From positions 1 to 50,078 of the forward strand of contig NZ_FUYK01000012.1 in the NCBI RefSeq assembly GCF_900167955.1: a stretch of DNA of 50,078 nucleotides, written 5' to 3'. Positions 17,065 through 24,548 of the stretch are shown piece after piece. The notes below the pieces were generated by a model that saw only the letters and a program-made list of their open reading frames with translations, searched no databases and had not been told where the DNA came from. The stretch's first letter is position 1; each line of letters opens with the position of its first letter. Position numbers and translations under genes: made by a program. This DNA comes from Candidatus Nitrosotalea bavarica. Its GTDB lineage: Archaea > Thermoproteota > Nitrososphaeria > Nitrososphaerales > Nitrosopumilaceae.

Positions 17065-17501
17065 TGGGCGCAACAAAAAGTCGTGCAGTATCCGCAAAAG
17101 GAGTTCAAGAATTCAGACCATATGTTACTAGAGCACTTCCATTAGGAGCTCAAGTAGTCTGTGCTGATAATACTGGTGCAAAGATTTTAGAAATTGTAAT
17201 GGTTCAAAAAACAAAGACCAGAGTTGCTCGTTATCCTGCAGCAGCTGTTGGTGACTTTTGTAACGTTGTAGTTAAGAAAGGTCCTGGTGAACTTAGAGGA
17301 CAAATATTTGGTGCGGTTATTGTCAGACAAAAATACGCAGTAAGAAGATTGAACGGAACACGAGTGACATTTGAAGATAATGCGGCAGTACTTGTAACCC
17401 CAGAGGGTGAAATCAAAGGTACTGAAATCAAGGGACCAGTAGCAGTCGAGGCAGCTGAAAAGTATCCGAGAATTGCAAACTTGGCATCTATGGTGGTATA
17501 A
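17064..17501 (+). CDS. rpl14: large ribosomal subunit protein uL14
   Basis: A protein of 145 residues. The signature ADNTGAKILEIVMVQ and the later GAVIVRQKYAVRRLNGTRVTFEDNAAVLV (read by parts) identify uL14; the C-terminus GPVAVEAAEKYPRIANLASMVV is typical of archaea. uL14 forms part of the intersubunit bridge and factor-binding region. Only one base separates its stop from the uL24 start. Confidence 0.96.
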   Translation: MGATKSRAVSAKGVQEFRPYVTRALPLGAQVVCADNTGAKILEIVMVQKTKTRVARYPAAAVGDFCNVVVKKGPGELRGQIFGAVIVRQKYAVRRLNGTRVTFEDNAAVLVTPEGEIKGTEIKGPVAVEAAEKYPRIANLASMVV

Positions 17502-17502
17502 T

Positions 17503-18030
17503 ATGAAGCCGACAACAATCCGAAAAAGAATGCTTTACACTGCATCAAAACATTTACTTAGCAAACAACTTGGCTCACACCTTGCCAAAGATCTTAAAGA
17601 AAAATATCATTGTACAAGCATACGCGTTACCGAAGGCGATAGTGTTAAAGTATTACGTGGTGAATTCAAAGGAATTGAAGGTAAAGTTACTCGAGTTTCT
17701 ACAGAGAAAAGAGGAATTGCTATAGAGGGAATAAAACGTGAAAAACTCAAAGGTGGAAATGTCGACATTTACATTCACCCATCAAATGTAGTTATTACTT
17801 CATTAAATCTTGAAGACAAATGGAGACAAAATAGACTTGCTGGACAAAAAACAAAGACTCCAAAGCCCGTAATTACACCTGAACCAAAAGTTGTAAAACC
17901 AAAAGAGGCAAAACCACAAGAGGTAAAACCAAAAGAACAAAAAGAGGCTACTAAAGAAAAGACAAAGGATACTAAAATGACTGATAAAAAGGATAAATCA
18001 CAAACCGAAAAACCAAAGGGGAATAAGTAA
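17503..18030 (+). CDS. rpl24: large ribosomal subunit protein uL24 with long basic tail
   Basis: The first 115 residues are a normal uL24 with the KOW motif (GDSVKVLRGEFKGIEGKVTRV). About 60 more residues form a lysine/glutamate/proline tail with degenerate repeats (KPKEAKPQEVKPKEQKE) that is probably disordered. The ATG at 17503 is chosen because an upstream in-frame TTG/ATG at 17473 lies within uL14 and would add unusual residues. The tail is well beyond the usual archaeal length. Confidence 0.94.
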   Translation: MKPTTIRKRMLYTASKHLLSKQLGSHLAKDLKEKYHCTSIRVTEGDSVKVLRGEFKGIEGKVTRVSTEKRGIAIEGIKREKLKGGNVDIYIHPSNVVITSLNLEDKWRQNRLAGQKTKTPKPVITPEPKVVKPKEAKPQEVKPKEQKEATKEKTKDTKMTDKKDKSQTEKPKGNK

Positions 18031-18746
18031 TGGTTAGCATCTCTGGAAGTAAAAAACTAAAAAGACAAATGGCTCCACTTTTCTGGGGCATTACAAGAAA
18101 AGACAAACGATTTGTCGTTACAGTCAAACCTGGTGGTCATAAAAAAGACGTATCAATTCCAACTGCGGTATTTCTCCGTGATACCCTAAAACTTGCTACC
18201 TCATTAAGAGAAGCAAAATCTGTCATATATAGTGGAAAAGTCAAGATAGATGGCGTTGTAAGAAAATCACTTCATCACGGAATTGGTTTGATGGATGTTG
18301 TTGAGTTGGATGGAGTCTCTGACATTTACAGACTTGTTCCAAAAGATTTGACTGTCTTGAAGCCAATCAAGATTAACTCATCTGATAAAACAAAGAAATT
18401 GCTCAAAGTCATTTCAAAGGTAACTATAAGGGGTAAAAAAACTCAATTAGGATTTCATGATGGCCGAACTCTAATTTCTGACGCAAAGGTAAACGTGGGA
18501 GATACATGTGTAGTTGAAACGCCAAAAACCAAGATTCTCGATATTATACCGCTCCAAAAAGGAGTCCAAGTAATGATTACAAGTGGAGTAAATGCAGGAC
18601 GTACAGGCAAACTTACAGATGTAAAACTTGGAACATTTGTCTTACCAAAAAGAGCTGATGTTGATCTTGGTGACAGACAGATTGAAATTCAATCTGATTT
18701 GGTAATGGCGATAGGTACAGATAAACCTGTGATACAAATTCAGTGA
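18030..18746 (+). CDS. rps4e: small ribosomal subunit protein eS4
   Basis: The 238-residue eS4 contains an S4 RNA-binding domain (about residues 40-105, including SVIYSGKVKIDGVVRKS) and a KOW-type region (GVNAGRTGKLTDVKLG). It is found in archaea and eukaryotes, not bacteria, which supports the domain assignment. It shares one base with uL24 and overlaps the optional GTG of uL5. Confidence 0.95.
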   Translation: MVSISGSKKLKRQMAPLFWGITRKDKRFVVTVKPGGHKKDVSIPTAVFLRDTLKLATSLREAKSVIYSGKVKIDGVVRKSLHHGIGLMDVVELDGVSDIYRLVPKDLTVLKPIKINSSDKTKKLLKVISKVTIRGKKTQLGFHDGRTLISDAKVNVGDTCVVETPKTKILDIIPLQKGVQVMITSGVNAGRTGKLTDVKLGTFVLPKRADVDLGDRQIEIQSDLVMAIGTDKPVIQIQ

Positions 18747-18751
18747 TAGAT

Positions 18752-19273
18752 ATGGCACAACAAACAGAACCTCCAATGAAGAAAATTTCAATTGCTAAAG
18801 TAGTTTTGAATATGGGTGTAGGAAAATCTGGTGACCCAATTGAAAAAGCAAAGGTTGCTCTACAGCATATTTCTGGACAAAAACCATCTACAAGATCTGC
18901 TAAAGCCACATATCGTGATTGGGGAGTACGAAAAGGTGAACCAATTGGAGTTGCAGTAACAATACGTGATGAACCCGCAATTGTACTTATCAAGAGATTA
19001 TTTGCAGCAAAGGGTAATCAAATACAAGGCTCATCATTTGATAATTTTGGTAATCTTTCATTTGGTATTAAGGAACACATCGACATTCCAGGAGTAAAAT
19101 ATGATCCACAAGTCGGAATCTTGGGTATGGATATTTCAATTTCACTTACAAGACCAGGTTTTAATATTAGATTTAGAAGCAAACACAAAGCAAGTGTTGG
19201 ACGTACACATATCATCACTGCAGAAGATGCAAAGGCATTTCTAACCCGTGAGTTTGGAATTCAGGTAGTATAA
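18752..19273 (+). CDS. rpl5: large ribosomal subunit protein uL5
   Basis: The motifs ISIAKVVLNMGVGKSGDPIEKA, KATYRDWGVRKGEPIG and FGNLSFGIKEHIDIPGVKYD (each read by parts) are diagnostic of uL5, which binds 5S rRNA. The ATG at 18752 gives 173 residues starting MAQQTEPPMKK. A GTG at 18743 that overlaps the eS4 stop is possible and adds three residues. The stop is followed by uS14 after one base. Confidence 0.95.
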   Translation: MAQQTEPPMKKISIAKVVLNMGVGKSGDPIEKAKVALQHISGQKPSTRSAKATYRDWGVRKGEPIGVAVTIRDEPAIVLIKRLFAAKGNQIQGSSFDNFGNLSFGIKEHIDIPGVKYDPQVGILGMDISISLTRPGFNIRFRSKHKASVGRTHIITAEDAKAFLTREFGIQVV

Positions 19274-19274
19274 C

Positions 19275-19451
19275 ATGAAGAATCGTGATTACAAAGTAAC
19301 CGGCAGAACAGTCCATACATTTGGAAAAGGTTCCAGATGGTGTAAGAGATGCGGTGATTACAATGCTGTAATTCAAAAATACGATCTAGATCTTTGCAGA
19401 CGATGCTTTAGAGAAGTCGCAAACTCTTTAGGGTTTAGGAAATTTAAGTGA
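19275..19451 (+). CDS. rps14: small ribosomal subunit protein uS14 (zinc-binding form)
   Basis: A 58-residue protein starting MKNRDYKVTG and ending SLGFRKFK. It has two CxxC knuckles (RWCKRCGDY with C23/C26, and DLCRRCFRE with C41/C44) that bind one zinc ion. The length and cysteine pattern are typical of archaeal uS14. It sits in the conserved position between uL5 and uS8. Confidence 0.96.
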   Translation: MKNRDYKVTGRTVHTFGKGSRWCKRCGDYNAVIQKYDLDLCRRCFREVANSLGFRKFK

Positions 19452-19457
19452 TAGAAA

Positions 19458-19850
19458 ATGCCAGCAACTAATATTCTAGCAAACATGTTTGTGACCTTGT
19501 ATAATACAGAGGCAAGAAGAAAAGGAGAATGCCTAGTTTTACCTACATCCAAACTTGCAACTGATGTACTAAAGACACTTCAACATCATAACTATATTGG
19601 AGAATTTGAACACGTAGATGATAGAAAAGGTGGCAAGTTTAAGATACAATTGTTGGCAAAAATTACGAAATGCGGTGCAATTACACCAAGATTCAAAGTA
19701 AAGAAGGGTGACTATGCAAAGTGGGAACAACAATATCTACCATCGTACTCACGTGGTATGTTGATTGTAACTACTAATCAGGGAGTAATGTCTCATCATG
19801 ATGCAGCAAAGAGTGGCTTGGGAGGGCTATTGATAGGATTTGTCTACTAA
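19458..19850 (+). CDS. rps8: small ribosomal subunit protein uS8
   Basis: The 130-residue protein shows the archaeal uS8 pattern: ILANMFVTLYNTEARRKGEC, VLKTLQHHNYIGEFEHVDD and the C-terminal SRGMLIVTTNQGVMSHHDAAKSGLGG (read by parts). uS8 binds the central domain of 16S rRNA. The last 11 bases overlap the TTG start of uL6, which suggests coupled translation. Confidence 0.96.
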   Translation: MPATNILANMFVTLYNTEARRKGECLVLPTSKLATDVLKTLQHHNYIGEFEHVDDRKGGKFKIQLLAKITKCGAITPRFKVKKGDYAKWEQQYLPSYSRGMLIVTTNQGVMSHHDAAKSGLGGLLIGFVY

Positions 19851-20400
19851 ACAAGTTGAGGAGATACACGAAGTAACTATTCCAGTTCCAGATGCAGTAA
19901 AAGTATCTTTAAGTCACAAAATATTGCATGTACAGGGACCACTGGGAAAAACAAGAAAAACCTTCAAAAAAATACCAGTTGACTTGACGGTTGACGGGAA
20001 AAATATTGTCCTAAAATCACTAGGTGACAGAAAACGAGATTATGCTATATTCAAAACTGCAGAATCTATTGTAAATACGCTGATCAAAGGAGTTCAGACT
20101 GGATATACTTTTAAAATGAAAATTGTATATGCACACTTTCCAATTACAGTAAAAGTAAAAGATGGTCATATTCACGTAGAAAACTTTCAAGGTGAACGTG
20201 CGGCCCGAGTATCAAGAATATTTGGTGATAGTAAAGTAGTTCCAAAAGGTGATGATGTTATAATCACTGGTCCAGTCCTGACAGATGTCTCTCAGACTGC
20301 TGGAGCATTACAACAAAACACCAAAGTCAAAAATAAAGATCATCGCGTCTTTCTTGACGGACTTTATCTTTTCGAGAAACTCGACAAGATCGAAAAATAG
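19840..20400 (+). CDS. rpl6: large ribosomal subunit protein uL6
   Basis: A protein of 186 residues with the two similar uL6 halves: VKVSLSHKILHVQGPLGKTR near the start and VKVKDGHIHVENFQGERAARV in the second. It starts at TTG 19840 inside the end of uS8. It is the last ribosomal gene here: the usual archaeal continuation (eL32, eL19, uL18, uS5, uL30, uL15, SecY) is absent and tRNA-Asn follows instead. Confidence 0.95.
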   Translation: MSTKQVEEIHEVTIPVPDAVKVSLSHKILHVQGPLGKTRKTFKKIPVDLTVDGKNIVLKSLGDRKRDYAIFKTAESIVNTLIKGVQTGYTFKMKIVYAHFPITVKVKDGHIHVENFQGERAARVSRIFGDSKVVPKGDDVIITGPVLTDVSQTAGALQQNTKVKNKDHRVFLDGLYLFEKLDKIEK

Positions 20401-20445
20401 ATTTCAGCAAAGAATAAATCCGCTTATCCTACGAACAACTCTATT

Positions 20446-20519
20446 GCCGCCCTAGCTCAGCGTGGTAGAGCAGCTGGCTGTTAACCAGCGGGTCACCAGT
20501 TCAAGTCTGGTGGGCGGCG
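20446..20519 (+). tRNA. tRNA-Asn (anticodon GTT)
   Basis: The cloverleaf is complete: acceptor GCCGCCC/GGGCGGC, D arm with AGCTCAGCGTGGTAGAGC, anticodon stem GCTGG/CCAGC around CTGTTAA (anticodon GTT), and T arm ACCAG/CTGGT. Base 20519 is the G discriminator. CCA is not encoded and there is no intron. The first palindromic element begins eight bases after the gene. Confidence 0.96.
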
Positions 20520-20526
20520 CTTAATA

Positions 20527-20552
20527 TTTCTAAATTCGAGTTTTAAAATATT
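20527..20552. repeat. palindromic element, copy A
   Basis: Starts TTTCTAAATTCGAG and ends AAAATATT. It belongs to a five-copy family (20527, 20608, 22250, 23501, 24610) built on TTTC-N14-GAAA with an ATTCGA/TTCGAA core. Copy A is the most degenerate (right arm TAAAA). The following bases TTTTTGATTAC also resemble the flank of copies B and C. Confidence 0.65.
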
Positions 20553-20607
20553 ACTTTTTGATTACTATAGTTCTTGGACTGGAAATTTATGGTTTCATTA
20601 TAGTATA

Positions 20608-20633
20608 TTTCTAAATTCGAGTTGTGAAATATT
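20608..20633. repeat. palindromic element, copy B
   Basis: Starts TTTCTAAATTCGAG and ends GAAATATT, exactly 81 bases after copy A. The flank GCGATCAC matches the TTGATCAT flank of copy C. It lies about 90 bases before the zinc-ribbon gene at 20721. Confidence 0.7.
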
Positions 20634-20708
20634 GTATTGCGATCACATTTTGGTTTATTCTATTAGACTGTATAGATCTAATACAGATCATATCATGATG
20701 GTATATGC

Positions 20709-20715
20709 AGGAGGT
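20709..20715 (+). promoter_or_regulatory. strong Shine-Dalgarno site
   Basis: AGGAGGT lies five bases before the TTG start at 20721. This is a near-perfect match to the anti-SD of 16S rRNA and is much stronger than the sites before most genes in this window, many of which look leaderless. It decides the unusual TTG start. Confidence 0.75.
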
Positions 20716-20720
20716 CCACA

Positions 20721-20984
20721 TTGGCCAGAACAAGACGCGCGAATAGATATTGCGTGGATTGTGGGGGTAGGTTAGTTTACTATCCTCGCCTTTCAAACCC
20801 AAAAGCTCCCAATGAATATAGGGTTCTGGTTTATGCATGTCCCGACTGCACTAAAGATTTTGATAAGCCAAAGATGTTCTCCATTAAACGAAATGTCGTA
20901 GATGAGCCAATTGAAACTGTGGAGATAGAAATTGTACAAGCAAGAGAAAAAATTCCAGAAATGGTAAAAACCACTACCGTCTGA
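20721..20984 (+). CDS. small zinc-ribbon protein
   Basis: An 87-residue protein with an arginine-rich start (ARTRRANRYC) and a four-cysteine zinc ribbon: CVDC at residues 11-14 and CPDC at 40-43. The C-terminal third is acidic and valine-rich. The TTG start is fixed by the Shine-Dalgarno site at 20709. No family is recognised. A basic tip with a zinc ribbon suggests RNA or ribosome binding, which is inference. It follows two palindromic elements. Confidence 0.7.
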   Translation: MARTRRANRYCVDCGGRLVYYPRLSNPKAPNEYRVLVYACPDCTKDFDKPKMFSIKRNVVDEPIETVEIEIVQAREKIPEMVKTTTV

Positions 20985-21485
20985 AAAAATGTCAAAATCA
21001 TCTGATATTTATCATATAAATCTCGAGCGTTTTTTGCCAACTTTTGGTCTAATACCCTCGGGTTTTAGGGTGTGAACTGCCTAGTTTTTGGAATTCTTCA
21101 TGCCTATCTTCAATGTTGATATTTTGTAACATTTCAAAACTTGAAAATTTGCAACAAAAATCTAGGGTTTAGCTTTTCTTCCTACCAACAAAAGAAAATG
21201 AAACTCTTACTGGGTAATGGGGGTGTTTTGATCATTGGCTTGCATATGTACGCACAAGTGTTACACCCCCCCTAAAATTAGACGTTTTTGAAAAAATCAC
21301 AATATGCCTAACTGGTGGAAAATAACAGGGGGTTGAACCCTTGAGCGTAAATTTCAAACTTTCAATATTTTTAGAAATTGTAGTTTTTTCCAATTTTTTG
21401 ATTTGAAAAATTGGTATGATCTTGCAAGTTTAGTGTAAAATAGGGGGGTAGAAATAGACCATTTTAGTATAAAGAATTGAAGTCT
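20985..21485. other. gene-free 500-bp region with G/C runs and inverted repeats
   Basis: I see no protein gene. Several structures stand out in this AT-rich stretch: ACCCT-N8-AGGGT near 21052; the inverted repeat GGGGGTGT (21219-21226) and ACACCCCC (21263-21270); GGGTT-G-AACCC near 21331; and a perfect nine-base stem CCAATTTTT (21390-21398) with AAAAATTGG (21406-21414). A six-G run, TAGGGGGGTAG, lies near 21442. These could mark one or more small non-coding RNAs or terminators. Conserved RNase P RNA or 7S RNA motifs were not found. Confidence 0.5.
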
Positions 21486-21638
21486 ATGGTTCTGTGTTAC
21501 AAATGCTTTGAAGAAAAGCATCATGATTGTATGGGCAAACAAGGACTGTTTGTTTGCGACTGTGAACTTTGTAAGAAAGATTCCAAAGTCATCAATAATG
21601 TCATGCCAGACTCTATGAAATATGTAGAGAAGAATTAG
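21486..21638 (+). CDS. 50-residue cysteine-rich protein
   Basis: The frame begins MVLCYKCFEEKHHDCMGKQG and continues with FVCDCELCKK. Cysteines at 4, 7, 15, 24, 26 and 29 plus HH at 12-13 form a compact zinc-binding pattern (CxxC and CxCxxC). A TATA-like TTTTAGTATAAAG lies about 20 bases upstream. TTG at 21477 is an alternative start. No family is recognised, but the density of metal ligands makes a chance frame unlikely. Confidence 0.6.
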   Translation: MVLCYKCFEEKHHDCMGKQGLFVCDCELCKKDSKVINNVMPDSMKYVEKN

Positions 21639-21684
21639 GTACGCCTATAATTTTTCTAGTTTTAGAAAGTCTGAAAGTAATTTT

Positions 21685-21715
21685 ATCGTGAGAGAATCAC
21701 AAAAACCCTCACGAT
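21685..21715. other. strong hairpin, possible terminator or RNA structure
   Basis: Arms ATCGTGAG (21685-21692) and CTCACGAT (21708-21715) pair perfectly over eight bases with a 15-base loop. It lies 47 bases after the small Cys-rich gene and between two convergent genes. No long T-run follows directly, so an intrinsic terminator is only one option. Confidence 0.5.
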
Positions 21716-21840
21716 TACAGGCTTGGTCAGTTTGTGGGTAGCCTTCTCTAATTACTCACTACAATATCTTAAGTTTCAAGTGGATTTTTATGAATACTTT
21801 GGTAGATTCTTTTCAAACCTTCCGATCTTTTAGATCTCAA

Positions 21841-22137
21841 CTAAACATTCACGGTATGATCATGTCTATAGCCACAGGCCTGACACAGAAATATTTGATG
21901 CAAATCTCCTTTGACGTCTTTTTTTATTTCGGAAACTAGTTTGTCCATGGCAAGTCCCTTTCTTGGACAGTCATCATTGGGGCATGGCATATCATAATCT
22001 AATATGTGCTCCAAACAAAAGTATCCTCGCTTTGAGGAATAATTTCCTTCTTTACCGCACTTTTCTTTGTCGCAATTTCTTTTCTTGTACACAGAATCTT
22101 TTGGAATTCTGTTTGCAGGTATGTCCAATTCATCCAT
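21841..22137 (-). CDS. small zinc-binding protein
   Basis: A 98-residue protein with a run of metal-ligand pairs: CDKEKC (22-27), a CLEH group near 41-44, CPNDDC (52-57) and CQACGYRHDH at 84-93. This implies two zinc sites. The N-terminus MDELDIPANRIPKDSVY is polar. No family is recognised. It is transcribed toward the small Cys-rich gene and away from palindromic copy D. Confidence 0.65.
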   Translation of the reverse strand: MDELDIPANRIPKDSVYKKRNCDKEKCGKEGNYSSKRGYFCLEHILDYDMPCPNDDCPRKGLAMDKLVSEIKKDVKGDLHQIFLCQACGYRHDHTVNV

Positions 22138-22249
22138 GTCATGTGTTGGTAATTCTAGTATTTTTTAATTATTTACTTTCTTGATTGTCTGCTGATAAAT
22201 TTTACGCTGAATGAAGCAATGTTTTTACTCTCGCTAATTAGGAATAATG

Positions 22250-22275
22250 TTTCAAAACTCGAATATGGAAATATG
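22250..22275. repeat. palindromic element, copy D
   Basis: Starts TTTCAAAACTCGAA and ends TGGAAATATG. With copy E it forms a subtype (TTTCAAAA) distinct from A-C. Similarity to E extends upstream to a shared CTAATTAG five bases before the ATG that precedes both elements. It lies about 65 bases before the membrane coiled-coil gene at 22341. Confidence 0.7.
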
Positions 22276-22340
22276 CGGAATAACCTATTGTCAGTCATTA
22301 TTACATGCAAGTGGATATCAAGTTCAATTTTGTCTGATGT

Positions 22341-23090
22341 GTGATGAGATTTGTACTGGTAATTGCTGGTATGTTGCTTACAATCCTGTCAGTTCCGATG
22401 CATTACTATCTACCACCTGTCTTATCTACTGTAATTCACTCGTTTGTTGGTTCAATGTCTCTTGGAAATGTTAATTCTGTATCAATGCTACGGCAGATGG
22501 GGTATCCATCCATGCACCAAGTGCTCTCTGTTCTTCAATACTTGATTATAGGGACGGGGGTTGCAGGAGTGGGTCTTGTGATGTTTGGATTGATAGCAAA
22601 AAAAGCACCCAAAACAATATCCGTAAAACTGGTTACTGATGAATCTCTTAAAGAATTACACATTGGAGGTCAATCACTTGGTTCAAAAACAATGAAGAGT
22701 GTGCCCAATACTGAGCCTTCAAAAGTTATGTTCGAAACTGTAAATGATGTTCTTGGCAAATTGGAAACTGAACTAAAAGATATGAAAACGGGTTACGAAG
22801 ATCATAGGCAGAAGATAGAAACTGAGAAAAAGAAATTGGAGCAAAGACAAAGAGAAAAATTGGCTAAAATTATCGCCACTGGGGAAGTTTTGATTAAGGA
22901 AATTGCACCAGATAACTTTGAAGAAAGAATAAAACATTATGTTGAATTAAAAAATGCAGAGACGGGGCAACCAGTAGATCTTTCGTTACTTGCTGAAAAA
23001 TTTGCCAAGATGAAACAAAAAATGGATTCTGCGGATAAGAATTATACTCCAAGTGAGTTTGAGAGTATGAAGAGATTTTTAGACGAGTAA
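22341..23090 (+). CDS. membrane protein with cytoplasmic coiled coil
   Basis: A 249-residue protein. Two hydrophobic segments lie at about residues 3-25 (VLVIAGMLLTILSVPMHYYL) and 62-86 (VLQYLIIGTGVAGVGLVMFGLI), joined by an outer loop. Residues 130-185 are highly charged and heptad-like (KLETELKDMKTGYEDHRQKI, then KKKLEQRQREKLAK), indicating a coiled coil, followed by a helical tail. The function is unknown. The architecture would suit a membrane scaffold. The upstream palindromic element suggests shared control with its neighbours. Confidence 0.7.
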   Translation: MMRFVLVIAGMLLTILSVPMHYYLPPVLSTVIHSFVGSMSLGNVNSVSMLRQMGYPSMHQVLSVLQYLIIGTGVAGVGLVMFGLIAKKAPKTISVKLVTDESLKELHIGGQSLGSKTMKSVPNTEPSKVMFETVNDVLGKLETELKDMKTGYEDHRQKIETEKKKLEQRQREKLAKIIATGEVLIKEIAPDNFEERIKHYVELKNAETGQPVDLSLLAEKFAKMKQKMDSADKNYTPSEFESMKRFLDE

Positions 23091-23131
23091 AATAACGACA
23101 TTTAGAAACTTTATGTTTTATGTGTACATGA

Positions 23132-23362
23132 TTAATTCTGATTTTGAGATTTACGAAGATTTTCTGCCAGCGCTAGTTTTGCATCCATTATGCCTTTTAG
23201 CGCACTATCTATTCTGGCCAAGTGTTCGTTTACTCCCTCTGCATCGTTTCTTATATTTCTCAATTTGATTGCCTCTACTTCAAGCGAAATATCTGAAAGA
23301 TACTCTGTAAATATCTCTGAGAATGAGGGTAATTTTCCACCAAGTGTGAGACGGTGATCCAT
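23132..23362 (-). CDS. small helical hypothetical protein
   Basis: A 76-residue, probably all-helical protein (residues 27-68: EVEAIKLRNIRNDAEGVNEH, then ARIDSALKGIMDAKLALAEN). No cysteine or membrane segment is present. It is not a recognised family. It stands between two coiled-coil genes and is transcribed opposite to them. The real coding status is likely given its even charge pattern, but modest. Confidence 0.5.
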   Translation of the reverse strand: MDHRLTLGGKLPSFSEIFTEYLSDISLEVEAIKLRNIRNDAEGVNEHLARIDSALKGIMDAKLALAENLRKSQNQN

Positions 23363-23497
23363 TAATTATATACCTAATCCGTAGTATAAAAAAACAGTCT
23401 GCCAAAAATGGAAATACAGATCACATATCAATCGAGTGGGAAAATTTAGTTTGAACCTGGAAGCGATGCTGGTTTACCTCTACACTAATTAGATAGT

Positions 23498-23857
23498 ATG
23501 TTTCAAAATTCGAATATGGAAATATGTGAAATCACTGTACGCGTATCAAAAAAACCCACCGATGCTCAAATTCAAAAAATCCAGGAATGTTTTGCGGAAA
23601 TTCCTGTGGAAGAGATCCTGATGGGACTAAATTTTGCCAAAAACAGATGGACTGCTAAAGATGCAGGAGTTCTCAAAGTGGGAAGAAAGAGTATAATCAA
23701 TAAGGAAATTCATTCTGTAACATCAGAGCAAGCTCAGTGGAGGTTAAAAAACTGGAAGATGATGATTGCAAATTACAGAAAACTAGGATATAGCTATCCA
23801 ACAATATCTAGAATAAAGAAGCATTTTATAGAATTGAGTAAAAAGCGCTCTAAATAG
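23498..23857 (+). CDS. hypothetical protein whose start overlaps palindromic copy E
   Basis: A 119-residue basic protein. From residue 12 the sequence looks genuinely coding (ITVRVSKKPTDAQIQKIQEC, later KDAGVLKVGRKSIINKE and a lysine-rich end). The first 11 residues are encoded by the palindromic element, so the true start may be ATG 23498 or 23516. No family is recognised; a small helical DNA-binding role is possible but not shown. The last eight bases overlap the end of the convergent CdvB-like gene. Confidence 0.6.
   Translation: MFQNSNMEICEITVRVSKKPTDAQIQKIQECFAEIPVEEILMGLNFAKNRWTAKDAGVLKVGRKSIINKEIHSVTSEQAQWRLKNWKMMIANYRKLGYSYPTISRIKKHFIELSKKRSK
23501..23526. repeat. palindromic element, copy E
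   Basis: Starts TTTCAAAATTCGAA and ends TGGAAATATG, differing from copy D at one base within the element. Unlike the other copies, it coincides with the likely start of a coding region (23498). Confidence 0.7.
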
Positions 23858-24506
23858 GCTCTGGCGCTTTAGTAGTTGTAGAACCAAGTGATGGGGGAAG
23901 TTCCGGAAGGGTCTGTCTCACATGTCCTTCTAAGATTGATTGAGCTTCTTCCAATATTTGGTTTGTCTCGGAATTTGTCGTATCCACAGTAAAGTTGTTC
24001 TCTCCGCTTACTGAGGCGCCTGACATTATCTCTCCTAGTATGTTTGACAAGTCCGCCATGGATGAATCGGCTGCTGGCATTAATCCATTTAGGCCTGTTC
24101 CAAGTCCCTTTATTATTGACATACAAGGACTTAGTGTCACTACAACATCTCCAAGTTCTGATATTGTGTTTAGTCTTAGTTGAATTTGTTCCATGGCTAA
24201 TTTTGCATTTGTTACCATGTTGTTCATTTTTCTAATCTCGTGTAATTCTGTAGCATAGGCGTTAGAATATGCCTTATTATGTGATCTTACGGCATCTACA
24301 ACTTTTTTGAAAATAAAATCATCTTTTTCCTTTAATTTTCTTGAAATGGAATCTAATTTTATGACTTGTAACTGTAATTTTTTCTGAGCCTCATCAATTT
24401 TTGGCTTTAATGGTGCATCTGGTTTTACCTTGTCTATTACCCTCTGTGACAGGCTTTCTTTCTGTACGTTCCATTTGTTTGTAAAGTTCATTTTAGACTG
24501 CTCCAT
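23850..24506 (-). CDS. ESCRT-III/CdvB-like protein
   Basis: From ATG 24506 the protein has 218 residues and looks like the archaeal CdvB/Snf7 fold: N-terminal MNFTNKWNVQKESLSQRV, long basic helices (KPKIDEAQKKLQLQVIKLDS, then KKVVDAVRSHNKAYSNAYA), and a second half with SNILGEIMSG. Near the C-terminus (about residues 199-207) TLPELPPSL resembles the MIM2 motif through which ESCRT-III proteins bind the MIT domain of CdvC/Vps4. No C-terminal winged helix is present. CdvB proteins polymerise on membranes in division and vesicle formation. As the cdvA and cdvC genes are not adjacent, this is probably a paralogue rather than the main division CdvB. Confidence 0.8.
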   Translation of the reverse strand: MEQSKMNFTNKWNVQKESLSQRVIDKVKPDAPLKPKIDEAQKKLQLQVIKLDSISRKLKEKDDFIFKKVVDAVRSHNKAYSNAYATELHEIRKMNNMVTNAKLAMEQIQLRLNTISELGDVVVTLSPCMSIIKGLGTGLNGLMPAADSSMADLSNILGEIMSGASVSGENNFTVDTTNSETNQILEEAQSILEGHVRQTLPELPPSLGSTTTKAPEPI

Positions 24507-24548
24507 GATTGAAAATGTTATTTTAAACAACCATGTTCTTAGTTGATG

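Noticed and set aside
22247-22474. 75-codon open frame beginning MFQNSNMEIC at palindromic copy D
   Set aside because: After the shared first 13 codons the translation is cysteine-rich and random-looking, and it overlaps the start of a convincing membrane protein gene in another frame.
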